A stretch of 64,000 nt of DNA. It comes from Paraburkholderia mimosarum LMG 23256 = NBRC 106338. Lineage in GTDB: Bacteria; Pseudomonadota; Gammaproteobacteria; Burkholderiales; Burkholderiaceae. Position numbers and translations under genes: made by a program. Shown in pieces: positions 45,514-52,877 of the stretch; the stretch's first letter is position 1; the number at the start of each line of letters is the position of its first letter. The stretch spans positions 1 to 64,000 of the forward strand of contig NZ_BBJJ01000026.1 in the NCBI RefSeq assembly GCF_000739815.1, read 5' to 3'. The notes below the pieces were generated by a model. It worked only from the letters and a program-made list of their open reading frames with translations, did no database searches and was not told the DNA's origin.

Positions 45514-46100
45514 ATCGTCATCCTGAACATTGTGTGCGCGTCGACGAAACCGGGCGTGTGGTCATCGGACGCCGCAGCACGCCCGTGCCGCACTACGGGC
45601 CCATGCATATCGTGCTGTTCGGCGCAGGACACGTGGGCCACGCGCTCGTCACGCTGCTCGGCATGCTGCCGTGCGTCGTGCAGTGGGTGGACGAGCGCGA
45701 CGAGCTGTTCCCCGACGAAGTGCCCGCCAACGTCCAGATCGAGGCCACGGACACGCCGGCCGCGATCGTCGACGAGGCGCCGGCGGGCGCGTACTTCCTC
45801 GTGATGACGCACAATCACGCGCTCGATTTCGAGCTGACCGAGCGTATCATGCGCCGGCGCGATTTCGCATGGTTCGGGCTGATCGGCTCCAAAACGAAGC
45901 GCGTGAAGTTCGAGCGGCGGCTTCTTGATCGAGGCATCGCCGCGGAGCAGCTTGGCGAGATGACCTGTCCGATCGGCGTGGCGGGCATCGTCGATAAGGC
46001 GCCTTCGTCAATCGCGGTGGCCGTGGCCGCGCAGCTCATGCAGATGCGGGTGGCGCAGCGGCCGGCCGTTGTGAAAACGGTTGCGCTCGAAGGAGGCTGA
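45510..46100 (+). CDS. xdhC: XdhC-like accessory protein lacking the N-terminal domain
   Basis: A 196-residue protein. Its core is the XdhC C-terminal Rossmann-like domain: MHIVLFGAGHVGHALVTLLG, QWVDERDELFPDE, FLVMTHNHALDFELTERIM, WFGLIGSKTKRVKFERRLLDRG and CPIGVAGI. Full-length XdhC proteins are about 280-350 residues, with an N-terminal XdhC/CoxI domain that is absent here. The protein starts in a segment (VRVDETGRVVIGRRSTPVPHYGPMH) that usually lies between the two domains. The start overlaps the xdhB stop (ATGA), so it is well placed for translation. Either a deletion has fused the xdhB end to mid-xdhC or the N-terminal domain is encoded elsewhere. Confidence 0.8.
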   Translation: MNRHPEHCVRVDETGRVVIGRRSTPVPHYGPMHIVLFGAGHVGHALVTLLGMLPCVVQWVDERDELFPDEVPANVQIEATDTPAAIVDEAPAGAYFLVMTHNHALDFELTERIMRRRDFAWFGLIGSKTKRVKFERRLLDRGIAAEQLGEMTCPIGVAGIVDKAPSSIAVAVAAQLMQMRVAQRPAVVKTVALEGG

Positions 46101-46235
46101 GCGCAAGCATGCGCGGCCGTGTTGCGCTGCATCTGCAAGCCGTTGCCGAAACTGATTCCGGCGATAGACGCTTGCCGATATCGCGTCTCGTTGGCGGCAT
46201 GGGGCGTCGACGGTTAGCCTTGGCATTTCCGTTTG

Positions 46236-46254
46236 CCTTACGTTAGAGTAAAGG
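46236..46254. promoter_or_regulatory. Imperfect dyad upstream of the AbrB-type gene
   Basis: CCTTAC...GTAAAGG with a 6-nt centre lies 18 bp before the ATG of the AbrB/MazE-like gene, close to the Shine-Dalgarno sequence. Antitoxin-type regulators often bind dyads in their own promoters. The arms are short and imperfect. Confidence 0.35.
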
Positions 46255-46272
46255 CGTCTCGGAGGTGCCTTT

Positions 46273-46539
46273 ATGACTGCAGCAACGATCACTTCGAAGG
46301 GCCAGGTCACGATCCCGGTAGACGTGCGCGACCAGCTTGGCCTCCAGGCGGGAGACCGGATCGAGTTCAGTTTCAATGAGGCGACGGGGCGCTATGAGAT
46401 CTTTCCGGCCACGCTCTCGCTTGCGTCGCTCAAAGGCATCGTGAAGAAGCCCGCGAGACCGGTCTCGATCGACGACATGAACCGGGTCGTCGCCGGGCGG
46501 GGGACGATCTCAACAAGTCATCACGGCGCGAGCCGATAA
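46273..46539 (+). CDS. AbrB/SpoVT/MazE-type DNA-binding protein, no toxin next to it
   Basis: An 88-residue protein with an N-terminal swapped-hairpin domain: TITSKGQVTIPVDVRDQLGLQAGDRIEF is the classic AbrB/MazE signature. The C-terminal half (LKGIVKKPARPVSIDDMNRVVAGRG) looks like the toxin-binding part of antitoxins paired with PIN nucleases. A strong GGAGGT site precedes the ATG. The next gene is a convergent LysR regulator and no PIN or MazF toxin lies beside it, so it may be an orphan antitoxin. Confidence 0.85.
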   Translation: MTAATITSKGQVTIPVDVRDQLGLQAGDRIEFSFNEATGRYEIFPATLSLASLKGIVKKPARPVSIDDMNRVVAGRGTISTSHHGASR

Positions 46540-46577
46540 AAAACGCGGCAGGACGAGAAGCGAGACCGGCGCCTCGT

Positions 46578-47570
46578 TCAGTGAGGCGCCTCGTCGCCAG
46601 CCGCGCGTGCGGCCCTGTTCGCTCCCGGGCGCTTTCTTTCGCGCTCGGCCGTCAACCTCTGCGACACTTCATCGATCAACGCCCGCAGCCATCCCACATC
46701 GCTGGGCCTGTCCGGCTGCGGATGCCACATCTGGTAGCAGCGAATGCGCGGGAACGCGAACGGCGTATCGATCACGGCAATGGGCAACAGCTTCGCGTAA
46801 TGCTGCGCGAAGCGCCGCGTCGTCGTGAAGATCAGATCCGACTGCATCAGCACCTGCGGTACGAGCCCGAAGTAGGGCAGCGTCGCGACGATGCGACGCT
46901 CGGCTTTTGCCTTCGCGAAGCCCAGATCGATCGCGCTCGCGTGTGCGCCCGTGTACGGCGTAGGCGCGAGATGCGGTGCGGCGAGATAAGCCTCGCGCGT
47001 GAGCTCGCGGCGCGCGAGCGGATGATCCGCGCGCATCATGCATACCACCTTGTCCGAGAACAGGTCGCTGCGCGTGAAACGCGCTTCGGGCTTCGGCCAG
47101 TTGCCGATCACGATGTCGAGCTCGCCTGCGTCCAGGGCGCCGTGGTGATCGAGCGTCGGCGAGAGCGAGAGAATTTCCAGCCGCGCCGCGGGCGCCGTCT
47201 CGCGAAAGCGCGCGATGAGCGTCGGCATGAAGAAGTCGTTGAGATAGTCGGGGGCGGCGAGGCGAAAGGTGCGCTTCGAGCGCGCCGGGTCGAAATCGCC
47301 GTGCGGCGTAGCCACGAACTCGACATCGCGCAGCACGCGCTGCGCGTGTTGCAGCAGCGACTCGCCGTACTCGGTCGGCACCATGCCGGCCTTGCCGCGC
47401 ACGAGTATCGGGTCGCCCAGGATTTCGCGCAGCCGGCGCAGCGCCGTGCTGATGGCGGGCTGCGTCTGGTTCAGGCGCAACGCGGCCTGCGTGACGCTGC
47501 GCTCCACCAGCAGCGTGCGCAGCACGCGCACCAGCCAGATGTCGAGGGAGAGGGCGGTATCGTCGTCCAT
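46578..47570 (-). CDS. LysR-family transcriptional regulator
   Basis: A 330-residue LysR protein: LSLDIWLVRVLRTLLVERSVTQAALRLNQTQPAISTALRRLREILGD forms the DNA-binding helix-turn-helix, and the effector domain follows (FRLAAPDYLNDFFMPTLIARF, DIVIGNWPKPEARF, LFSDKVVCMMRADHPL). The start was set to MDDDTALSL; upstream residues are Arg-rich. It lies 152 bp beyond the isomerase gene on the same strand, so it might be co-transcribed with it. The ligand is unknown. Confidence 0.89.
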   Translation of the reverse strand: MDDDTALSLDIWLVRVLRTLLVERSVTQAALRLNQTQPAISTALRRLREILGDPILVRGKAGMVPTEYGESLLQHAQRVLRDVEFVATPHGDFDPARSKRTFRLAAPDYLNDFFMPTLIARFRETAPAARLEILSLSPTLDHHGALDAGELDIVIGNWPKPEARFTRSDLFSDKVVCMMRADHPLARRELTREAYLAAPHLAPTPYTGAHASAIDLGFAKAKAERRIVATLPYFGLVPQVLMQSDLIFTTTRRFAQHYAKLLPIAVIDTPFAFPRIRCYQMWHPQPDRPSDVGWLRALIDEVSQRLTAERERKRPGANRAARAAGDEAPH

Positions 47571-47722
47571 GGAGTCGTGGCGGGCAAAGACGCGTGCGCG
47601 CATCGACACGAAAGCGCGCACGGATTCAGCCATAACCATAAGCCGGCTCGCGCGCCGCCGCCATAGGGCGCGCGGCATGCCGGGAATCAGACGGGCGCGC
47701 TGCCCGTCACTCCGCTACTCCG

Positions 47723-48376
47723 TTACTCCGCTGCGCCCTTTGCGAGTCCCGAAGGCAACGCCGTGATGCGCCTGACTTCGCGGGAATCGAGCCAGTTCGG
47801 CGAGCGAGCGCAGTAGAGCACCATGGGCAACGCGTCCTCGCCCCAGAAGAGCTGCTTGTTCATCCAGAACGTCGGCACGCCGAACACGCCCATCGCGATC
47901 GCGTCATTGGTGTTGCGGCGCAATTGCGCGCGCACGGCTTCTTCTTCGATCAGCGACTCGCCGTGCGCGATGCCCACGCGGTCGCAAAGCTGCTCGAAGC
48001 CCTCTTCGGTCGACGGGTCGCGCCCCTCGCGCCAGATGAAGCGGAAGATCTCGCGCACGCACGCGAGGTCGCCTCCGGCCGCGATGGCGAGCAGCATCGG
48101 CTTGATCGAGTCGAACGGGTGCGCGGGCGGCATCTTGAACGGTATGCCGAGCTGCTCGGCGCGAAAGAGCGCGTGCCGGTAGGTGAAGACGCGTTTGGCC
48201 GGGATCGCAGAGCTGAGCGGCTGGCCCCAGTGGCGGTACAGCTCGGAGAGCAATACCGGCGTCGGCACGAAGTCGAAGCCGGGCCACTTGTCGTGCTGCT
48301 CCAGCAACAAATACGAAAACGGCGATGCGAAGTCGTAGAACCAGGTTGGCTGGTTGGCGTCGATGCCGTTGATCAT
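47723..48376 (-). CDS. 2-Hydroxychromene-2-carboxylate isomerase-like DsbA-fold protein
   Basis: A 217-residue thioredoxin-fold protein. WFYDFASPFSYLLLEQ at the N-terminus, GQPLSSAIPAKRVFTYRHALFRAEQLGIPFKMPPAHPFDS and a C-terminal GVFGVPTFWMNKQLFWGEDALPM are typical of the HCCA isomerase branch of the DsbA superfamily (kappa-class GST-like). These proteins act in aromatic ring degradation with glutathione. The ATG lies 11 nt from the IscB element and overlaps the iscB stop codon; no other ribosome-binding site is obvious, so translation may depend on iscB. Confidence 0.87.
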   Translation of the reverse strand: MINGIDANQPTWFYDFASPFSYLLLEQHDKWPGFDFVPTPVLLSELYRHWGQPLSSAIPAKRVFTYRHALFRAEQLGIPFKMPPAHPFDSIKPMLLAIAAGGDLACVREIFRFIWREGRDPSTEEGFEQLCDRVGIAHGESLIEEEAVRAQLRRNTNDAIAMGVFGVPTFWMNKQLFWGEDALPMVLYCARSPNWLDSREVRRITALPSGLAKGAAE

Positions 48377-49785
48377 CCGATTGCGCGAGAAACCTCGGCC
48401 TTCAGGCCGGGGAGGGATAGCGCGGACCGCGGCGAAGCGGTCCCTGTTCCCGCGACTCCTTCTGGAGTGGCTATCCTTGAGTACGCGTAGCCATCACTAC
48501 GCTGAACGAATCGGCAATGACGGTGTGCAACGCCCTGCACCACGCCGCCAGCCCCCTGAATGTTGAAGCTGCCCGAGGCCCGCACCGCCACGCGCCCCAC
48601 ATAAGTACCGGCCTTCTTTCCGGTGGGCACCGACGCACGCACCAGATCACCGGTCTGAAACCCGAAATGCTGCTTCTCGCGCGTCAGATAGCCGCGCGGA
48701 AAACCATACTTGTCCAGGCGCGTGCGCTGATAGCTGCCGCGCCCGGAGCACTTCACCGCCAGCGTCGGTTTTTGCCAGGCGACGATATGGGCGAGCTCGC
48801 CGACGCAGGCCGCATCGAGCGCGTGCGTCTTCGGCACGCTGAGCATCGCCCGGTTGAACTTTGTCCGGCCGCCGGAGGCAAATTCTACAGGCAGACCAGT
48901 GGCTCGAAGTGCATTGGCCAATGCCCAGCGCGTCACGTTGACGGCTGCCGCATCCTTGAGTGGGCGCTTCGCCTGCGCCAAGATGCGCGCCAGGCGCTTG
49001 GGATCCTTCGCCAGAAACACCTCGACCGGCAAGGCTGCCTTGGCCTTGTTGCAGCAGCGGCACGCCAGCGTCAGGTTGCTCATGCGGGTTGAGCCACCGC
49101 GGGCTTTTGCCACGATGTGCTCAACTTGCAATGGCACATCGGTCTTGTCGCAGTATGCACACTGACGACACCACTTCTCGAGCAGATACTCGCGTACCTC
49201 GTAGCCAGCGAGCGTGCCCTGCTGATACTCGATGCCGGATATCTCCGGATTCTCGAGCGCCTGCATGTCGAAACGCACCAGCTCGCTTGAGAGCGCCGTC
49301 ACCGGCGCCCAGCGCTGTATGCGCCGCACCCATGCCATCGTTGAGTCGACCCGATGCTGCAATGACGGCGGGAGCCAACCGGTCTTTCTCGTGCGGTTCA
49401 GAAAGCGCGGGGCGCGATACCGCAGGCTGCTGCGCCGGCGACGGCGCATCGCGCGCCGCGCGCTCAGCGCTTCACTGATTTGCCGGCCGCGATGTACCAG
49501 TTCGAAAAGATTGAGCACTGCCGCGCCGCGCTGGATCTCTCCGCTATCGGCTACGACGACTTCACTGTCACGCACCAGCGCCATGCCTGTGGTCTTGCTA
49601 CCCGGATCGAGCTTCAGGCGCAGGGGCTGGGTTGCGCACGAGTCGCGGTGGCGGTCGACGAGCCGAATGACAAAGGGCATGACACGATGTACGCGTGCGC
49701 GGCTACGCGCGAGCAACAACCTCGCGCGCTTCTCGCTACACGGCATCAATGGACTGCCTTGTTTGTCCAGCACGAACACCGACAT
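48373..49785 (-). CDS. iscB: IscB RNA-guided nuclease
   Basis: A 470-residue IscB. The N-terminal PLMP domain has SPLMPCSEKRARLLLARSRARV. RuvC-I LRLKLDPGSKTTGMALV carries Asp60; an Arg-rich bridge (RRXRR-type, 109-131) follows; RuvC-II SSELVRFDMQ has Glu168. The inserted HNH has Cys209/Cys212, VEHIVAKARGGS (His223) and TLACRCCNKAKA. RuvC-III is VPKTHALDAACVG (His321, Asp324). The C-terminal segment (GDLVRASVPTGKKAGTYVGRV, HRHCRFVQRSDGYAY) resembles the TAM-interacting part. All catalytic residues are intact. The last 16 or so residues are read from the element's end sequence and flanking DNA. The ATG follows an AAGGAG site. Confidence 0.92.
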   Translation of the reverse strand: MSVFVLDKQGSPLMPCSEKRARLLLARSRARVHRVMPFVIRLVDRHRDSCATQPLRLKLDPGSKTTGMALVRDSEVVVADSGEIQRGAAVLNLFELVHRGRQISEALSARRAMRRRRRSSLRYRAPRFLNRTRKTGWLPPSLQHRVDSTMAWVRRIQRWAPVTALSSELVRFDMQALENPEISGIEYQQGTLAGYEVREYLLEKWCRQCAYCDKTDVPLQVEHIVAKARGGSTRMSNLTLACRCCNKAKAALPVEVFLAKDPKRLARILAQAKRPLKDAAAVNVTRWALANALRATGLPVEFASGGRTKFNRAMLSVPKTHALDAACVGELAHIVAWQKPTLAVKCSGRGSYQRTRLDKYGFPRGYLTREKQHFGFQTGDLVRASVPTGKKAGTYVGRVAVRASGSFNIQGAGGVVQGVAHRHCRFVQRSDGYAYSRIATPEGVAGTGTASPRSALSLPGLKAEVSRAIG

Positions 49786-50098
49786 TGCGGCTCCTTGTTA
49801 ATCCAGGCCGTCTTTCCGGCTGTCAGCCCTTACGGGCCTTGTGACGGACGCCTTGCGGCGCCGCTCCCCTCGACCATGTTGTGTAGCAGGTGGTGAGTTG
49901 CCTCACCGGTCGCAGCCCGTTTCGTGCCTACCCGGGGCTTGTCTGCTGCTGCGACTTCCAGTTGCACCGGACTGAGGAAGCATCCGGCGGTGGGTCTGCT
50001 CGCTTCTACACAACGTAGCGCCTTGCGGTGCTCGGTCTGTTCAAACTCGAGCTAGTGAATGACTTCACAAGCTCCGGCCTTCAGGCCGGGGTGTTTGA
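48388..50098 (-). mobile_element. IS200/IS605-type element carrying only iscB
   Basis: Approximate limits from the terminal hairpins: one end at 48388-48443 (hairpins at 48396-48409 and 48424-48443), the other at 50074-50098 (hairpin 50074-50089). On the + strand both ends have the same orientation and the same TTCA-loop hairpin (CGGCC-TTCA-GGCCG), which is the IS200/IS605 pattern. The iscB gene and its RNA are on the - strand. There is no tnpA. Confidence 0.75.
49800..50098 (-). ncRNA. Candidate IscB omega RNA scaffold, 5' of iscB
   Basis: A 300-nt gene-free interval directly 5' of iscB, the known place for IscB omega RNA. It contains hairpins at 49826-49837 (GCCC-TTAC-GGGC), 49849-49860 (CGCC-TTGC-GGCG) and 49892-49907 (GGTGAG-TTGC-CTCACC). 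A long-range 9-bp helix pairs 49878-49886 with 50006-50014 (GTTGTGTAG / CTACACAAC), and a terminal hairpin lies at 50074-50089. The guide would be host sequence just beyond the right end, about 50099-50118 read on the - strand. Boundaries are predicted, not proven. Confidence 0.75.
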
Positions 50099-50149
50099 CA
50101 CTGTTCCTCCGCTCTAGCGCGCAACTGGTTCAAAATTCGTGCGGCGGCG

Positions 50150-51619
50150 CTAGTGCGTGCGCTCGCCTGTGTCGTTGCCGCCGCTTTCTTCTGCATGGCT
50201 CGCCTCGTTGCCTGCTGTGTCCGCTTCCTGGCTTTCGCCTTCCTGCGCCGCTTCCCCTTTGGCGCGATCGGCGGCCCGCGTATCGCGCGCCTCCGCGAGC
50301 CGCGCGCGCACGAAGCCGATGTGCTCGCGCAGGACGTAGAACTGCTCGGCGTACGCTAGCGGCATTTTCATGCCGTTCACCGACTCTTCGATGGAGTCGA
50401 GCCGGCGCAGCAGCGCTTGCCGCTCGGCTGGCGAGATGTCGGCCATGGCCGCGCGCTCGAGCGCGATGAGCGAGCCGTACCAGCGGTAGATGCGCGATTT
50501 TACCCGCCAGGCGTAGAGCGACGGCACGATCCGCATGCCGGGAATCAGCACGACGATGATCGGCACCAGCAACACGACGAGCCGGTCGGCTAGGCTCGCG
50601 ACCCAGAACGGCAGCACGCGGTACAGGAAGCTCTTGCCCGACTTGTAATAGCGCGCGGCGTCGGCGCTAATCGGGAAGTCCTGGGCGCGCGGCGAAGGGA
50701 ACTCGCCCGCGCGCTGCAGCAGCGTCGAACGGCCGTGTACTTCCTTGGCCGCTTCGATAAGGAGGTCCGAGAGCGCCGGATGCAGCGAGTCGCGCGCCAC
50801 CAGCTCGGCCGTGGGCGCGATGAACTGCAGCGGCTCGGGAGGCAGATTGCGGCCGAAGTCGAACGCGCCCATCGGAATCGTGATGGCCGTGAGGTAGGGG
50901 AAGCGGCGCGCGTAGGCGTCGGCCTGCGTGAAGTCGAAAAAGCGCACGCCAGGCGTGCGCATGAGGCGGCCCATCACCGGCGGCTGCGCGGAGTCGCCTG
51001 CCAGAAAGGCGACGTCGGTCTTGCCTTCCACGAGCGCGCGCGCGGCGTCCTCGCCGGAGAGCGGCAGAAGCTTCGTTGAGCCGCCCGGCTCGATGCCGTT
51101 CGCCTTCAGCAGGGTGAGCGCCAGCTCGCGCGTGCCGCTGCCTTCCGCGCCGATGGCGAGCCGCTGGCCCGCGAACTGCGAGAGCCGCGTGGCGACGGGG
51201 CCGTGGTAGAACACGACGAGCGGCACGTAGGCCACGCTGCCGAGCGAGACGAGACCGTCGGGCACCTTGCTCGCGAGGCCGTCCTGCACGAACGCAACGT
51301 CGACGTGCGCGTCCGGATCAGCCACCCGATGCAGGTTCTGCAGCGAGCCTTCCGATTCGAGCACGGTCAGCGCGATCTTGTTGCGCGCGAGGATTTCCTT
51401 GTACTTCTGGGCGGCGTTCCAGTACGTGCTGCCCTTGGGGCCGGCGCTCATGGTGAGCGTGTTGGGCGGCGCGGGCTGGATGAGGCGCACCGCGAGCCAG
51501 ATGGCCGCCGCGCTCACGAGCAGGATGGGGCCGAACGTGACGGCCAAGTCGCGCCACGAGATCGCCACGAAGCGCGCGACGAGACGGGGACGAGGTTTGC
51601 GGCCGGTGGGGGACTTCAT
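50150..51619 (-). CDS. TAXI-family TRAP solute-binding protein with membrane anchors
   Basis: A 489-residue protein. An N-terminal TM at about 20-47 precedes a TAXI domain (about 55-330: TLTMSAGPKGSTYWNAAQKYKEIL, VAFVQDGLASKVPDG, KTDVAFLAGDSAQPPVMGRLM, FPYLTAITIPMGAFDFGRNLP). Unlike secreted TAXI proteins, it ends with a second hydrophobic stretch (about 350-385) and a charged, probably cytoplasmic tail rich in Glu/Ala. No TRAP membrane subunits are adjacent, so the partner is unknown. It lies just beyond the IscB element, whose right end is 50 bp from its stop. Confidence 0.85.
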   Translation of the reverse strand: MKSPTGRKPRPRLVARFVAISWRDLAVTFGPILLVSAAAIWLAVRLIQPAPPNTLTMSAGPKGSTYWNAAQKYKEILARNKIALTVLESEGSLQNLHRVADPDAHVDVAFVQDGLASKVPDGLVSLGSVAYVPLVVFYHGPVATRLSQFAGQRLAIGAEGSGTRELALTLLKANGIEPGGSTKLLPLSGEDAARALVEGKTDVAFLAGDSAQPPVMGRLMRTPGVRFFDFTQADAYARRFPYLTAITIPMGAFDFGRNLPPEPLQFIAPTAELVARDSLHPALSDLLIEAAKEVHGRSTLLQRAGEFPSPRAQDFPISADAARYYKSGKSFLYRVLPFWVASLADRLVVLLVPIIVVLIPGMRIVPSLYAWRVKSRIYRWYGSLIALERAAMADISPAERQALLRRLDSIEESVNGMKMPLAYAEQFYVLREHIGFVRARLAEARDTRAADRAKGEAAQEGESQEADTAGNEASHAEESGGNDTGERTH

Positions 51620-52204
51620 CGGGGTGGAGCGGCCTTGGGTGGTTCGGGGTGGGTCCGGGTTGGGTGATGGCGCGCATCGCGCGGCCTACGTGCGCCGATG
51701 GTACATGAGAATCGACGTTGCGGCGGCATGCGCCGTGCCTCGCCCAACACACTGCGCACACACAACGGGCGCCTGCGCTAAAGTCTTTGCGCTTGTGGCG
51801 CGGCCAGGCTAAATTGTGTCTCGCTTGCTCGCGTGAGGCTTGCGGCGGCGCACCGAAAGGGCTTCGGGCGCGGCGCGAGCCACCCTGCATGACAAGCAGG
51901 AAACGGGCGTAGACCCGTCCCGGTGGGCGCAATCATTAAATCGCGTGAAGAAGCCCGCATCGTTCACGCGCCGTTCTGTGTCCTTCATCCTTGCCTCTCG
52001 CATCGCGTCCAGACCCTGGCGGCGCTTGCACGCGCGCATTGCGCCTGGCGCTGCCATCGGTGGTCGTAACGAAGCCGTCGGACCATGGCTGACGGGCGGC
52101 ACTCGAGCCGTCCGCCGGCGGGGAAGGCGGTCCTATTTCCAGGCAGAAGCCCGGAAACAACCAGTGAAACAACCGGCAACAACGCGAAGACACAAGGAGA
52201 AAAC
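51620..52204. other. 585-bp interval upstream of the BON gene
   Basis: No gene was recognised; frames on both strands are Arg/Ala/Pro-rich and non-conserved in look. It holds the predicted structured RNA at about 51853-51926 and probably the promoter of the TAXI gene. The last 60 bp carry the BON gene's leader. Confidence 0.5.
51853..51926 (+). ncRNA. Candidate structured RNA (multi-hairpin leader)
   Basis: Four helices follow each other closely: CCGAA/TTCGG (51853-51867), CCACC/GGTGG (51880-51884 with 51922-51926) closing a junction that holds CCTGC/GCAGG (51884-51900) and ACGGG/CCCGT (51903-51918). The first two pairs share one base, so one pair is alternative. The pattern resembles a small three-way-junction leader or a dispersed structured repeat. 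It lies about 280 nt before the BON gene. It does not match a riboswitch class I could name. Confidence 0.35.
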
Positions 52205-52558
52205 ATGAAATCGGTCGCTATTCTGAAGACGCTGGGCGCGGCACTCTGCCTGACGGTGGCTTGCAGCGCGTCCTATGCACAGGACGAGTCGGCGAGCGCC
52301 CCCGCCGCCACGACCTCGGCCGCTCCGGCGCCGTCGGCCAAGAAGGCCGATCAAAAGCTGGGTTACGCGGTGCGCAAGGCGCTTTCGAAGACCAAGGGGA
52401 TCGACGTTTCGGATATCCATGTCCGCTCACACGGCGGTGCCGTGACGCTGAGCGGCACGGTGCCGGATCAGGGTCAGATCGACAAGGCAGGCGAAGTCGC
52501 GAAAGGCGTGACGGGCGTGACGTCCGTGACGAACAAGCTGACGGTCAAGCAGCAATAA
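52205..52558 (+). CDS. BON-domain periplasmic protein
   Basis: A 117-residue protein with a signal peptide (SVAILKTLGAALCLTVACSASYA, cleaved before QDESA), a Ser/Ala/Pro linker and one BON domain (LGYAVRKALSKTKGIDVSDIHVRSHGGAVTLSGTVPDQGQIDKA). The GGAV-x-LSGTV core is the conserved BON feature. Such OsmY-like proteins bind phospholipid surfaces under stress. An AGGAG site lies before the ATG, and a strong terminator follows 60 bp after the stop. It appears monocistronic. Confidence 0.9.
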   Translation: MKSVAILKTLGAALCLTVACSASYAQDESASAPAATTSAAPAPSAKKADQKLGYAVRKALSKTKGIDVSDIHVRSHGGAVTLSGTVPDQGQIDKAGEVAKGVTGVTSVTNKLTVKQQ

Positions 52559-52618
52559 GCGCTGAGGGCGTCCCGCGCAGGGGTGCCAGCGGCACAGCAG
52601 CAGGACAAGGCAGAAAAA

Positions 52619-52654
52619 GGAAGCCCCGGCTGCCGAGGCCGGGGCTTCCTTTTT
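52619..52654 (+). terminator. Strong intrinsic terminator of the BON gene
   Basis: A perfect 12-bp stem (GGAAGCCCCGGC / GCCGGGGCTTCC) with a 7-nt loop, followed by TTTTTG. Confidence 0.9.
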
Positions 52655-52877
52655 GCACGCGTGGCGGGTGACTGGCTGGCGGCGGCCCGCCGGCATCCAA
52701 CTTGCGTGGCCCACTGATGCCGCCAGCTCGCGGGCGATATGCGAGTCCTCGATGTTGCATCGCCCCCATCCCGTGTGGCGTGACACACAGTTTTCCCGCA
52801 GTTCGGGGTATACCGTGGTTATCGCGCGCTTTTCCCGAGGTCGAGCGCGGCCTCTTCGCCGAAAGCAGGAAATCGCC

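Noticed and set aside
46101..46577. A toxin partner for the AbrB/MazE-type gene
   Set aside because: No frame next to it has PIN or MazF motifs; the next gene on the right is a convergent LysR regulator.
49786..50149. CRISPR array next to iscB, because of repeated hairpin-like sequence
   Set aside because: There is only one copy of each hairpin and no repeat-spacer periodicity; it fits an omega RNA.
51884..51910. A hammerhead ribozyme, suggested by a GAAAC segment near short hairpins
   Set aside because: The CUGANGA core is not present; only the GAAA box matches.
51840..52208. A 122-residue + strand frame before the BON gene
   Set aside because: Arg-rich and overlapping the predicted RNA helices and the BON leader, with no ribosome-binding site.
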